A stretch of 64,000 nucleotides of DNA from Aquimarina sp040786285 (lineage in GTDB: Bacteria; Bacteroidota; Bacteroidia; Flavobacteriales; Flavobacteriaceae). Below the pieces are notes generated by a model. It did no database searches, had not been told where the DNA came from, and worked only from the letters and a program-made list of their open reading frames with translations. The stretch covers positions 10,713 through 74,712 of the forward strand of contig NZ_JBFMKQ010000007.1 of NCBI RefSeq assembly GCF_040786285.1, given 5' to 3'. Each line of letters opens with the position of its first letter. Positions within the stretch are counted from its first letter, which is position 1. Positions 1-7,202 of the stretch are shown piece after piece. A program made the translations under genes and the position numbers.

Positions 1-815
1 TTACTGTCGTTATTTTCAAACATGACAATAGGAAAATCATCTTCTTTCAAATCTAGGTCATGATTATTTGTATATGAAAATATTTCTTTGATATTGTTTG
101 GATCATCTCCTAGTTTGTAAATAACTGATTTGGTATTTTTTAGAAAGTCCATAGATGTAACATCAACACTAGGATAATGCAGATATATAAAACCCGAACT
201 GTCTGGTAACCATGCCACTCCACCCAAGTATGATGGCCATGTATTTTGTATTACTTCTGGATGTGTTTCTTTTGAAATTACATCAATAACAATCGTTTCC
301 GAAACTTCTTTGCCCTTAGTGGTAAGACTTACAGCAATTTTTTTTCCATCCCAACTAGGCTGTATGTAGTTGATGATGTATTCTGTATTGGATTTGGGTT
401 TAAAGTTTTTTGGATCATAAAGGAGTTCTTCCTGACTTGAAAATGTTTTCTTATAATAGAGCTTAGGAGCATTTTCATTGGGTAATCTTTTTAGATAGAA
501 ATGATTATTATTTTCTGTCACCTTTATTTTAGATACGACAAATGCTTTTTTCTTATCAAATTCAATCTGTTTGTTGATTAAGTATTGTTTTTTCTTGATA
601 CTACTTAATAGATCTGTAGAAATTTTATTTTGATTTTTAATCCATTGACTTACTTGCGGATGATTGAGATCTTCTGCATACCGATAAGGGTCTTCAATTT
701 TTTGACCGTGATATGTTTCAACCACAATCTTAGGAGGTAAAATGTCTTTTTTATCTTGGGAGAAGATTATATATTGAGATAAAAGGATAAAAGAGAGGAC
801 AAATTTTTTATACAT
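1..815 (-). CDS. Prolyl oligopeptidase (S9A) family protein, N-terminal part, truncated by window edge
   Basis: The first 271 codons are visible, read from ATG at 815; the frame stays open to the left edge. Residues 1-20 form a signal peptide (MYKKFVLSFILLSQ..., ending IIFSQ), so the enzyme is probably periplasmic. After it comes the family hallmark of the S9A beta-propeller, a block reading DPYRYAEDLNHPQVSQWI at about residues 42-59. The rest of the visible part (propeller blades, e.g. WDGKKIAVSL and WLPDSSGFIYLHYP) fits the prolyl oligopeptidase fold. The Ser-Asp-His catalytic domain would lie beyond the edge. S9A enzymes cut after proline in short peptides; in Flavobacteriia they are often general peptidases. 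It lies downstream of two lanthipeptide-like precursors in the same direction, behind a terminator-like hairpin, so a role in RiPP processing is possible but unproven. Confidence 0.88.
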   Translation of the reverse strand, partial: MYKKFVLSFILLSQYIIFSQDKKDILPPKIVVETYHGQKIEDPYRYAEDLNHPQVSQWIKNQNKISTDLLSSIKKKQYLINKQIEFDKKKAFVVSKIKVTENNNHFYLKRLPNENAPKLYYKKTFSSQEELLYDPKNFKPKSNTEYIINYIQPSWDGKKIAVSLTTKGKEVSETIVIDVISKETHPEVIQNTWPSYLGGVAWLPDSSGFIYLHYPSVDVTSMDFLKNTKSVIYKLGDDPNNIKEIFSYTNNHDLDLKEDDFPIVMFENNDS

Positions 816-872
816 AATTTAAAAATTCATTTGCAAGAATTGAGCTTGTGATTTTCAGGTTATATTATTGGC

Positions 873-894
873 ATAAGTTTACTATTAAACTTAT
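873..894. repeat. Perfect 9-bp inverted repeat upstream of the peptidase gene
   Basis: ATAAGTTTA (873-881) and TAAACTTAT (886-894) are exact reverse complements around a 4-base loop, 58 bases upstream of the peptidase start codon. It could be an operator or a leader hairpin. There is no T-tract next to it. The remainder of the 324-base gap 816-1139 holds only this repeat and the hairpin at 992-1019. Confidence 0.5.
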
Positions 895-991
895 CGTAAT
901 TACTGTATAATTAAGTTTTCAGGGTGTTTTTATTTTAATGATCATATCGTAAATGAATTATGAAAAGGTTATTTTAAATTGAATATATAGC

Positions 992-1019
992 ATCCTTTCA
1001 TTTTGTAAAATGAAAGGAT
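992..1019 (-). terminator. Terminator-like hairpin after the lanthipeptide precursor genes
   Basis: ATCCTTTCATTTT (992-1004) and AAAATGAAAGGAT (1007-1019) form a perfect 13-bp inverted repeat with a two-base centre. It lies about 120 bases past the stop codon of the last precursor gene (minus strand) and before the separately transcribed peptidase. The stem is strong for such AT-rich DNA. No long T run follows on either strand, so factor-independent termination is likely but not certain. An alternative is a 3'-end stabilising hairpin for the precursor mRNA. Confidence 0.6.
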
Positions 1020-1139
1020 ACTGTATAAACTATATTTATTAATATTTTAAGAACTTTTAACTTAGATATGAATTAGCAATATAAATTATCTAATTACAGT
1101 CTAAGAAGCCGAAAAATTTTTTGAATCCCAGTTTCTTAA

Positions 1140-1316
1140 TTATAATAGATCTTCTAACTGACATATTTCATCAACAAAAGTATCAGAATTAAGATGAACA
1201 TTGCCTCCGTTTTGGTTTCCTTGAACTCCTCCTTTTATAATACCAGGATTATCAAGTTTAGAAATTCTTAATTTATCTAGAGTAAGTTTAGCCTTTTTAT
1301 TGTGTGAATTTTTCAT
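1140..1316 (-). CDS. Class I lanthipeptide-type precursor peptide 1
   Basis: This encodes 58 residues from ATG at 1316. A longer reading from 1346 exists, but this start aligns exactly (offset 256 bases) with the start of the paralogous precursor at 1572, and the two coding regions are then the same length. The leader contains NKKAKLTLDKLRISKLDNP, the Lys/Leu-rich motif typical of Bacteroidota class I lanthipeptide leaders, and ends in IKGG, a double-glycine processing site. The core after GG (about 28 residues, VQGNQNGGNVHLNSDTF...) has one Cys near the end (EICQL) and Ser/Thr at SDT, so at most one thioether ring could form. It lies in one direction with a split LanB dehydratase. The precursor role is inferred from leader, size and context. 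Confidence 0.83.
   Translation of the reverse strand: MKNSHNKKAKLTLDKLRISKLDNPGIIKGGVQGNQNGGNVHLNSDTFVDEICQLEDLL
1244..1307. repeat. 64-bp perfect direct repeat, copy 1 (leader-coding)
   Basis: Bases 1244-1307 are identical to 1500-1563. They encode the conserved leader segment of precursor 1. Outside the block the two genes quickly diverge in the core region, which points to duplication with conservation of the leader. Confidence 0.93.
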
Positions 1317-1395
1317 GTTGTATATTTTAGTTTGTGATTTTCCCAATTTATAGTTGTGGTAGTTTTTTTAGAGTTTTTGAATACTATTCCTTTAA

Positions 1396-1572
1396 TCACA
1401 TTATATCACCTTCTCCTAAAGTACAACCAAAAGTGTCAGAAACGCGAAGACAATCATCGGTTTTCTTTTGAATTCCTATAGCTCCTCCTTTAATAGTATC
1501 AGGATTATCAAGTTTAGAAATTCTTAATTTATCTAGAGTAAGTTTAGCCTTTTTATTGTGTGATGTTTTCAT
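1396..1572 (-). CDS. Class I lanthipeptide-type precursor peptide 2
   Basis: A 58-residue peptide is read from ATG at 1572 to TGA at 1396-1398. It starts MKTSHNKKAKLTLDKLRISK, carries the same leader as precursor 1, and ends its leader in DTIKGG. The core is AIGIQKKTDDCLRVSDTF followed by GCTLGEGDIM. It has two Cys (residues 41 and 50) and Thr/Ser at 38, 45, 47 and 51, so up to two lanthionine or methyllanthionine bridges are possible. It is the first precursor gene after the regulator gene, with a 148-base gap holding a candidate promoter (1601-1630) and the inverted repeat at 1656-1691. Its core is unlike that of precursor 1, so the pair may be a two-component product or two alternative products. 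Confidence 0.87.
   Translation of the reverse strand: MKTSHNKKAKLTLDKLRISKLDNPDTIKGGAIGIQKKTDDCLRVSDTFGCTLGEGDIM
1500..1563. repeat. 64-bp perfect direct repeat, copy 2 (leader-coding)
   Basis: This is the second copy of the block at 1244-1307, inside precursor 2. It begins one base before a matching start-codon alignment is reached on both copies (start codons exactly 256 bases apart). Confidence 0.93.
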
Positions 1573-1600
1573 GTTTTTGTTTTTAAGATTTTTGATGGTG

Positions 1601-1630
1601 CTAAAGTATTAGGTAAATCTTAAAAACAAA
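1601..1630 (-). promoter_or_regulatory. Candidate promoter of the precursor genes
   Basis: On the minus strand TTTG (1627-1630) lies 18 bases before TACTTTAG (1601-1608). This fits the Bacteroidota -33 TTTG / -7 TAnnTTTG pattern with one mismatch in the -7 box. Transcription would start about 20 bases before the ATG at 1572. The inverted repeat 1656-1691 lies just upstream, an activator-like position. Confidence 0.45.
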
Positions 1631-1655
1631 GGAGGATTTAGGCTGTAGTTGTCTG

Positions 1656-1693
1656 GTTTTCAGGAATGCAGATGTCTGGATTCCTGAAAACGG
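1656..1693. promoter_or_regulatory. Candidate operator: 12-bp inverted repeat with shared 15-mer
   Basis: GTTTTCAGGAAT (1656-1667) and ATTCCTGAAAAC (1680-1691) are perfect inverted repeats with a 12-base spacer. The right half, GATTCCTGAAAACGG (1679-1693), recurs exactly at 6799-6813 in the control region before the dehydratase genes. It is probably bound by the AraC-type regulator encoded next to it, by position and symmetry only. Confidence 0.6.
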
Positions 1694-1720
1694 ACTGTTA
1701 AATAATTGAAAATCAGATTC

Positions 1721-3472
1721 TTATAGGTTTTCCTGATTTTCCGTATTATATTGCTGTTTTTCGAGTTGTTTTAGGAAAAATGAGGGGTAGATTCCCGTAG
1801 TTTTATAAAATGACTTAGAAAAAGCTTCAGTGGTATTAAAGCCAATCTCATTTGCAATTGCTTTAATAGTATATCTTCTGAATTTTGAATTAGATTTTAA
1901 TTCTTCGACTACGTAATCAATTCTCAACTCGTTTACATAATTACTAAAGCTTTTATCCTTATGCATGTTAATCACTTTGGATAGATACTTAGAATTTGTT
2001 TTAAATCGTTTAGATAAACTACTAACGGTTAGATTAGCTTCTAAAAACTCATTATTATTTTCGAATGATTCAAGATTTTTGAGGATGTCATTAACAATGA
2101 TATCTGATATTCCAATATCTGTAGGTTTGCTGCTTTCTGTTTTTTTCGTAACTGTAGGTACTATTATTGTTTTTTCAGAAGGCTTTTTATTGTCATTTAA
2201 TAATTCTAAGAATCTTTTCTTATATGTTCTTTTCTTTTTCTCGTTTAAGAAAAGAACTATTAATAATACTAAAGAAACTATAGATAAAATTATTAAAACA
2301 ATAATCTTGGTCTTATTGGTTTTCTCAAGAGAATCTATGATTTCTTGTTTTTCTAAGATTAAATTGGGTGTTGAATATTCTTCGTTAATCTGTCGGGACA
2401 AGTATTTAAAATTATTGTCAAGTATACTATCTACAGTTAATAGTTTATCGATATAAAGAATCTGCTGATCAGTATTATTTTGTTCTTTATAGTATTTGAT
2501 TAACAATTCATACGCTTCTCTTATTTTAGGGAAGAAGTATTGTGTAGAAAAGGCTATTGAGTCGACTTTTTTGAGATGGGATATGGATTTGTCAAAATCA
2601 TTTTGAGAAAAGTAAATCTTGCCTAAATAGAGTTCTGCTCTTTCTGCAGTACCAGGACCTTGTATTTTATAATCTCTTAATTTTTTTAATTTAGTAATGC
2701 TATCCAGGCTAGGTTGATATTGTTTTTTATAATAATGTGCCATTGCTGTAGTCAATAGAAGCCTGGTATATAAAAGACTATCTTTTGACTTTAAACTTAA
2801 GTTGATAGCTTTTTTGTTGATGGCATAAGCTGAATCGTATTTTTTTATGGCATTATATATAGTACCCGTAGCATAAAGAGATTTAATGTAATCATATTCA
2901 TACTCTTTGTGTTCTTTAAATTTGTTCTCGTAGTAGTTTACGGTAGATTGTAAAAGTTCTAGACCTTCTTGGTATTCGCCAAGATTATGTTTTAAAACGG
3001 CAATAAAATATTTTGTTTTGTATTTTTGATCACTATTTTCATTTTTATTTGCGTAGGTATTGGCCTGCATCAATTCATTCATAGATTTTTGATAGTAACC
3101 TTTTGATCCATAAACTCTTGCCTTTAATAAATAAGCTTTGGCCGGGTAATCAAAATCACTTACGTTTTTTGTAATAGCAATAATACTGTCGGCATACAAT
3201 AAAGCTGTGTCGTGTTCAGAAATTGATGCTAGCATATAGTATCCATTCGCCTTTTTTATGATATTATTATCTTGTTTTGCTTTTAAAAGGAACGCTTTTG
3301 CATATTTTTGAGCCTTTACCGAGTCTCCTATAAACTGTTGAAAATTTTCTAAAAGCTCGGGGTATTGTTTTTGAACAAGATTTATATTTTCTTCAGTTAT
3401 ACCTTGGCCATAGATATTTTGAAGAAATATAAAAATTGCAAGAAAGACGATTTTGTGTTTAATTTTTTTCAT
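1721..3472 (-). CDS. Membrane-anchored TPR sensor / AraC-type HTH transcription regulator
   Basis: This 583-residue protein has three parts. A signal peptide (MKKIKHKIVFLAIFIFLQ..., ending YGQ) is followed by a long helical region of TPR-like repeats to about residue 385. A transmembrane helix follows at about 388-412 (IIVLIILSIVSLVLLIVLFL). The rest is a cytoplasmic tail with a C-terminal AraC-type double helix-turn-helix at about 470-575 (LTVSSLSKRFKTNSKYLSKV, then IKAIANEIGFNTTEAFSKSF and GIYPSFF). Such proteins join a periplasmic sensor directly to DNA binding. The gene follows the LanB elimination gene by 18 bases and precedes the precursors, so it probably controls this operon. The symmetric 15-mer elements at 1656-1693 and 6772-6814 are candidate binding sites. 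The ligand is unknown; a periplasmic peptide, perhaps the RiPP itself, would suit a TPR sensor. Confidence 0.86.
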   Translation of the reverse strand: MKKIKHKIVFLAIFIFLQNIYGQGITEENINLVQKQYPELLENFQQFIGDSVKAQKYAKAFLLKAKQDNNIIKKANGYYMLASISEHDTALLYADSIIAITKNVSDFDYPAKAYLLKARVYGSKGYYQKSMNELMQANTYANKNENSDQKYKTKYFIAVLKHNLGEYQEGLELLQSTVNYYENKFKEHKEYEYDYIKSLYATGTIYNAIKKYDSAYAINKKAINLSLKSKDSLLYTRLLLTTAMAHYYKKQYQPSLDSITKLKKLRDYKIQGPGTAERAELYLGKIYFSQNDFDKSISHLKKVDSIAFSTQYFFPKIREAYELLIKYYKEQNNTDQQILYIDKLLTVDSILDNNFKYLSRQINEEYSTPNLILEKQEIIDSLEKTNKTKIIVLIILSIVSLVLLIVLFLNEKKKRTYKKRFLELLNDNKKPSEKTIIVPTVTKKTESSKPTDIGISDIIVNDILKNLESFENNNEFLEANLTVSSLSKRFKTNSKYLSKVINMHKDKSFSNYVNELRIDYVVEELKSNSKFRRYTIKAIANEIGFNTTEAFSKSFYKTTGIYPSFFLKQLEKQQYNTENQENL

Positions 3473-3490
3473 TTCCTAAGAGATGTGTTT

Positions 3491-4366
3491 TCAATTAGAA
3501 TTCAATGATATAGTTTTCATAGTATCAGAGTTATATTTTTTGCTTAAAAAATCATAAGCTATAAGTTCATAAAAACGTTGTTGAGATCTAAAAGCCCGAT
3601 TAACCATCATATGGATATAACTACTTATAAGGTTATTTATTGATATTTCTAAGGAGTCATTATTTTTATGATTTAAAAGATGCTTAGTAATTTCTTCAGT
3701 TTTATTGGCTTTATTAAGTAAAATTTTATCTAAAACTTCATATGTTTCATTGGAAGAAGTATCACCTAAAAAGACAGATATTTCCTTTTTTATGCTCCCA
3801 TATTTTTTATTGAGCTGTTTATTAAGGTTTTTATCAGCATTAAATTCTGTTCTAAAACTATCTTTATTATTAGAAACCAATAGTACCTTTTCTTCAATTT
3901 TATATTCAAAGTTTTCTAATAATTGATGTATTGCCTTTAATATAAACAAAAAGTATAGCTCTTCATCTTTTATTATTGACATAGCTTCTAATAACATTGT
4001 ACTTTCATGATAAAAAAGCGCTTCGGATTCTTCAATAGTATTTGATCCATACCGCTCTATTTCTCTTTGATATGTGTCGACTTGTATTTTATGTATTATA
4101 TCTTCATCTATATATGATCTTAATGCTTTATTCATTGCAAGGATTACTTCATTAATCTTTTTGATTTCATTAAGACGTAATCTAATCCTTATATGATACT
4201 CTGGATCATTGTATCGTATAAAAAACCACTTATCTATAAGTTTATTTTTAATTAATTGTTCTACTAACGGTTTTATGGTCTCGGTTAATATAATGTTAGA
4301 CATTCTAGCACCACAATACAATTTGTAATACAACCATTCGTCACCTAATAAGAATATTCTCTTCAT
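3491..4366 (-). CDS. Lanthipeptide dehydratase, elimination domain protein (LanB C-terminal, SpaB_C-type)
   Basis: This 291-residue protein matches the thiopeptide-type bacteriocin biosynthesis domain. It opens with FLLGDEWLYYKLYCGARMSN, the usual start of that domain, and has WFFIRYNDPEYHIRIRLRL and YQREIERYG, conserved blocks of the LanB C-terminal elimination domain. In class I systems this domain removes glutamate from glutamylated Ser/Thr to leave dehydroalanine or dehydrobutyrine. Here it is a separate protein, and its start codon overlaps the end of the glutamylation gene by 26 bases, which suggests translational coupling and a two-subunit enzyme. The same split is known from the pinensin system of Chitinophaga. 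Confidence 0.9.
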   Translation of the reverse strand: MKRIFLLGDEWLYYKLYCGARMSNIILTETIKPLVEQLIKNKLIDKWFFIRYNDPEYHIRIRLRLNEIKKINEVILAMNKALRSYIDEDIIHKIQVDTYQREIERYGSNTIEESEALFYHESTMLLEAMSIIKDEELYFLFILKAIHQLLENFEYKIEEKVLLVSNNKDSFRTEFNADKNLNKQLNKKYGSIKKEISVFLGDTSSNETYEVLDKILLNKANKTEEITKHLLNHKNNDSLEISINNLISSYIHMMVNRAFRSQQRFYELIAYDFLSKKYNSDTMKTISLNSN

Positions 4367-6647
4367 TTTTCGTTTTAGTATCTGGTGTTAGTAGTGCAGT
4401 GCTTTTCTTTTTCGAATGATTTAGCTTTTCTTCATTATAAAACGAAAACACAAATTGATTAGAATAGTTTTTTTTCTGGCTTTTTATAACGCTCTCTTCT
4501 GTGAATAAAAATTCTTCTAGTATAAATTGAGCTCTGTTTTTAACAACGCTAAATAACATTTTAACAGAAGACATATTTTCTAGGTTAATCAATAAGGTGT
4601 TGTCATTATCTATTAATTGAACATATTGTGGGATTTGGTGCTTAGATCTCCATTTTGCTATTTCTACAATACTATTTTGTGTATTATTTATACTTTCGAG
4701 TAAAGAACTAATATTTTTTGTAGTGATTTTCCATCTAGCTTTAGAAAAAATGAAATCTTTGTACTCTACTCTAGGCAAGAAGGTGTTTTTATCCATCATT
4801 TTTCCCCAATAAAACCCAATAGAACTTCTTAAGTTTTGTTGTTGCAGATCGCATAAAAAATGATAAATCGGTAAGCTGTTTTGTCCCCTGTAATTATGGG
4901 CGTTGGTTAGTTTGGGAAGAACTTCTGTATTGTTTACTTTAGACCGAAGAACTATCCTATTTCGTTTTACAGAAATCATTAAATCATCAATAAAGATTTG
5001 TTGCTCTTTGGGAAGGTTGGATTTTCCCAGGTAAGGGATTTCATAATTTCGAATTGTTGCTCGACGTATGACGTTACCTGTCCGGGATTCTGGCAAATGT
5101 ATGATTTCGGTTAGAAGCTTATCGTGATTCATTTCTTGTTCAAGATTTGCAATATGTTGAACCTGCTTCATGATTTGAGTATTTCCTGTAGAAAAACGTC
5201 CTAAAAGATTTGCGGCAGATGAACCACCCATATTTTGTAATACAAGCTTCTGTTTGCCATTAATAGTTATAATTTCTACGAGTGAAGATAAAGTATCGGG
5301 TAAGTCATTCCAGTTTGCCGGTAGATGTTCAAAATCTTGATCTTCTAATTGTAAGATATAGGCATTATCCTTACTTAATTGATGTAATTTCTTATGTAAG
5401 ATTTCATTTGCAGGATTCCAAGAGATGTTTTGAGTCTCCTGATGTCGAGGCGGGATATCTATACCATCTAAAAATGGGTTATAATCTGCAGCTTCTTGAT
5501 TTTGAAGATATCCAATACCAATTTCTGTATCTAAGGCTTGGGCAAGAGGAATTTCTCGAGTCTCATATCTTTTTATAAAAGCATTTTTGAATCTTTGTAG
5601 ATTAGAATCTTGTGGAGGAGTGCTTATTTTGTTTAAAAGATTCATTACCCTTTTTGCCTTGTATGCAAACTGTACATCTAGTTGATTTTGTAGCGTTTTA
5701 GTGTACATATCTGTTTGAAATAAATACTTAAGCTCAAAATCGATATCAAGTTTTTTTATTTCTTCGTTGTTCTTATGGTAGGTGTCAACAGAGTTTCCGA
5801 CGGTTTGATCTATTCGATCTAGAAATTCTTGAAAATAGGAGATTTGATTAATGATTGCATCTGTATCCTTTAATTTTTTGAGGGTCTCATGAATTTGAAG
5901 TAAAAAATCTTTTCCACTAACAGAGGGCTCTAATTCACTAACCAAAATTTGATTATCAATGAGCTGGTATATAAATTCTTGAGCTTCGTTTTTAGATATT
6001 TCATCGTCAACCAAAAGAGAGGCCAATTCTTCAACTTTTTTTCCTGATTGGGCGTTCTTAATAATTATTTCTAGATACGGAGTGTGGGTAACGGCTTCAA
6101 TGCTATGCTGTCTGCGGTTATACTTATTATATGTATATTCAATATATCTATATTGCTGTCCTATTTTATATAAACTATTATTTGGAAACCATAATAGTTG
6201 GTTTTTTATGTTTTTTTCTTTAGATAATTTTTGAGAAAATGCAACTAGAAAATTCATGTCAAACCGAGTCTGCCTTTGATTTTCACTATAATGCGGAAGC
6301 TCTATAGTCGTTAATTTCCCAAATGTACCAATACTACATCCTGCAAATAACCCAAAAGGGGTACATCTGGATGACATCCTTGATAGATATTTAAGTAAAG
6401 AGGACTGTAATCGTTGAATTTTTTTTGGATCACTTGTCTGGTTTGATAACCATTTTTCTATTTCTAAAAATAGTTCTGGAGAGGCTAGAAAAATAGCTTC
6501 CTTGACAACATTGTCATTCCATATTTCTCTATATGCTTCAATTGATATTTGTTTATCCTTTGTTAAGTGGTAGTAAAAATCTAACGATAGCAGAGGTGTA
6601 CGTATACAAAATTCTTCAAAAAATGTGTATGGATTTTTTTGTTTCAA
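4341..6647 (-). CDS. Lanthipeptide dehydratase, glutamylation domain protein (LanB N-terminal)
   Basis: This 768-residue protein is related to the N-terminal part of class I lantibiotic dehydratases. It starts MKQKNPYTFFEEFCIRTPLL and carries the strongly conserved SRCTPFGLFAG motif near residues 92-102, plus later family blocks such as GGSSAANLLGRFS and LPIYHFLCDLQ. These enzymes transfer glutamate from glutamyl-tRNA(Glu) to Ser and Thr of the precursor core. With the 291-residue elimination protein next to it, the total is 1059 residues, about the size of single-chain LanB proteins. It is the first gene of the minus-strand operon, with a possible -7 box at 6684-6691. No LanC cyclase gene accompanies it in the window. 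Confidence 0.9.
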   Translation of the reverse strand: MKQKNPYTFFEEFCIRTPLLSLDFYYHLTKDKQISIEAYREIWNDNVVKEAIFLASPELFLEIEKWLSNQTSDPKKIQRLQSSLLKYLSRMSSRCTPFGLFAGCSIGTFGKLTTIELPHYSENQRQTRFDMNFLVAFSQKLSKEKNIKNQLLWFPNNSLYKIGQQYRYIEYTYNKYNRRQHSIEAVTHTPYLEIIIKNAQSGKKVEELASLLVDDEISKNEAQEFIYQLIDNQILVSELEPSVSGKDFLLQIHETLKKLKDTDAIINQISYFQEFLDRIDQTVGNSVDTYHKNNEEIKKLDIDFELKYLFQTDMYTKTLQNQLDVQFAYKAKRVMNLLNKISTPPQDSNLQRFKNAFIKRYETREIPLAQALDTEIGIGYLQNQEAADYNPFLDGIDIPPRHQETQNISWNPANEILHKKLHQLSKDNAYILQLEDQDFEHLPANWNDLPDTLSSLVEIITINGKQKLVLQNMGGSSAANLLGRFSTGNTQIMKQVQHIANLEQEMNHDKLLTEIIHLPESRTGNVIRRATIRNYEIPYLGKSNLPKEQQIFIDDLMISVKRNRIVLRSKVNNTEVLPKLTNAHNYRGQNSLPIYHFLCDLQQQNLRSSIGFYWGKMMDKNTFLPRVEYKDFIFSKARWKITTKNISSLLESINNTQNSIVEIAKWRSKHQIPQYVQLIDNDNTLLINLENMSSVKMLFSVVKNRAQFILEEFLFTEESVIKSQKKNYSNQFVFSFYNEEKLNHSKKKSTALLTPDTKTKNEENILIR

Positions 6648-6683
6648 TGTGAAAATATAAATAAGCCCCGGTTAATAAGAACA

Positions 6684-6691
6684 CAAATATA
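6684..6691 (-). promoter_or_regulatory. Candidate -7 box for the lanthipeptide operon
   Basis: On the minus strand the sequence reads TATATTTG, an exact TAnnTTTG match, about 37 bases before the dehydratase ATG. The nearest TTG for a -33 box (6717-6719) is 25 bases away, longer than usual. This would fit an activator-dependent promoter. Confidence 0.4.
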
Positions 6692-6771
6692 CAGTTTTCT
6701 TTATAATTCGTTTTTTCAATTGATTTGCAGTTAAATTATTGATTTTTAAATAATTAAGTAATTTTTTTTAT

Positions 6772-6814
6772 CCCGTAATTCCATGAATTACGGGTCTTGA
6801 TTCCTGAAAACGGG
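6772..6814. promoter_or_regulatory. Candidate operator in the divergent control region
   Basis: CCCGTAATTC (6772-6781) and GAATTACGGG (6785-6794) form a perfect 10-bp inverted repeat. It is followed by GATTCCTGAAAACGG (6799-6813), identical to 1679-1693 before the precursor genes. The element lies between the minus-strand dehydratase gene and a good plus-strand promoter (6824-6856), so one bound regulator could affect both loci. Confidence 0.6.
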
Positions 6815-6823
6815 TTTTAACCA

Positions 6824-6856
6824 TTTGTTTAGTGCCTTAGTTTTGATCTATGTTTG
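6824..6856 (+). promoter_or_regulatory. Candidate promoter of the NRPS-PKS operon
   Basis: TTTG (6824-6827) and TATGTTTG (6849-6856, exact TAnnTTTG) are 21 bases apart, inside the usual Bacteroidota spacing. Transcription would begin near 6863 and leave a leader of about 340 bases before the antiterminator gene at 7203. The shared 15-mer ends 10 bases before the -33 box. Confidence 0.55.
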
Positions 6857-7026
6857 TAACAGATAACGAACTAGATATTATTAATTCAAATCATATTCGA
6901 TTATCTGTATTAAACTTTTTGATTAAGAAAAGCATCGTTTTTGCAAACTGAAAAGTTGAGATGTATAAAATTGATTTAAAAGTTTTGTTGTAAGCAGTAA
7001 GTAACTTTTTACTGTGATAGATTAAA

Positions 7027-7048
7027 AGTAAAAGTAGCTGCTTTTACT
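7027..7048 (+). promoter_or_regulatory. Leader hairpin of the NRPS-PKS operon
   Basis: AGTAAAAG (7027-7034) and CTTTTACT (7041-7048) pair perfectly around a 6-base loop. A weaker hairpin, CAGTAA/TTACTG (6995-7000 with 7009-7014), lies just before it. Long structured leaders are where UpxY/LoaP-type antiterminators load, so this is a candidate recruitment or pause element. That function is inferred. Confidence 0.4.
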
Positions 7049-7166
7049 AATGATTACCCTTTATTTTTTTGAGAATACACTTGATGTGAGTCAAGGAAGC
7101 GAAGCTATAGGCTTTTTCTAAATTTCTTTTGATTATCACTATTACAAAACACGAATATATACTTAA

Positions 7167-7184
7167 GATAGTAAGTAAACTATC
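7167..7184 (+). promoter_or_regulatory. Hairpin just before the antiterminator gene
   Basis: GATAGT (7167-7172) and ACTATC (7179-7184) pair around a 6-base loop, ending 18 bases before the ATG at 7203. It may affect translation start or transcript elongation. Short and AT-rich, so chance is possible. Confidence 0.3.
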
Positions 7185-7202
7185 ATCTAAAACACAATAA
7201 TT

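Noticed and set aside
1317..1346. Ten-residue N-terminal extension of precursor 1 (start at 1346)
   Set aside because: The start at 1316 aligns exactly with that of precursor 2 and gives the same length of 58 residues.
1244..1563. CRISPR-like repeat pair
   Set aside because: There are only two copies, 64 bases long, and they encode the leader of two precursor genes.
1965..2456. 163-codon open frame on the plus strand
   Set aside because: It lies antisense to the TPR/AraC regulator, whose signal peptide, membrane helix and HTH are all recognisable.
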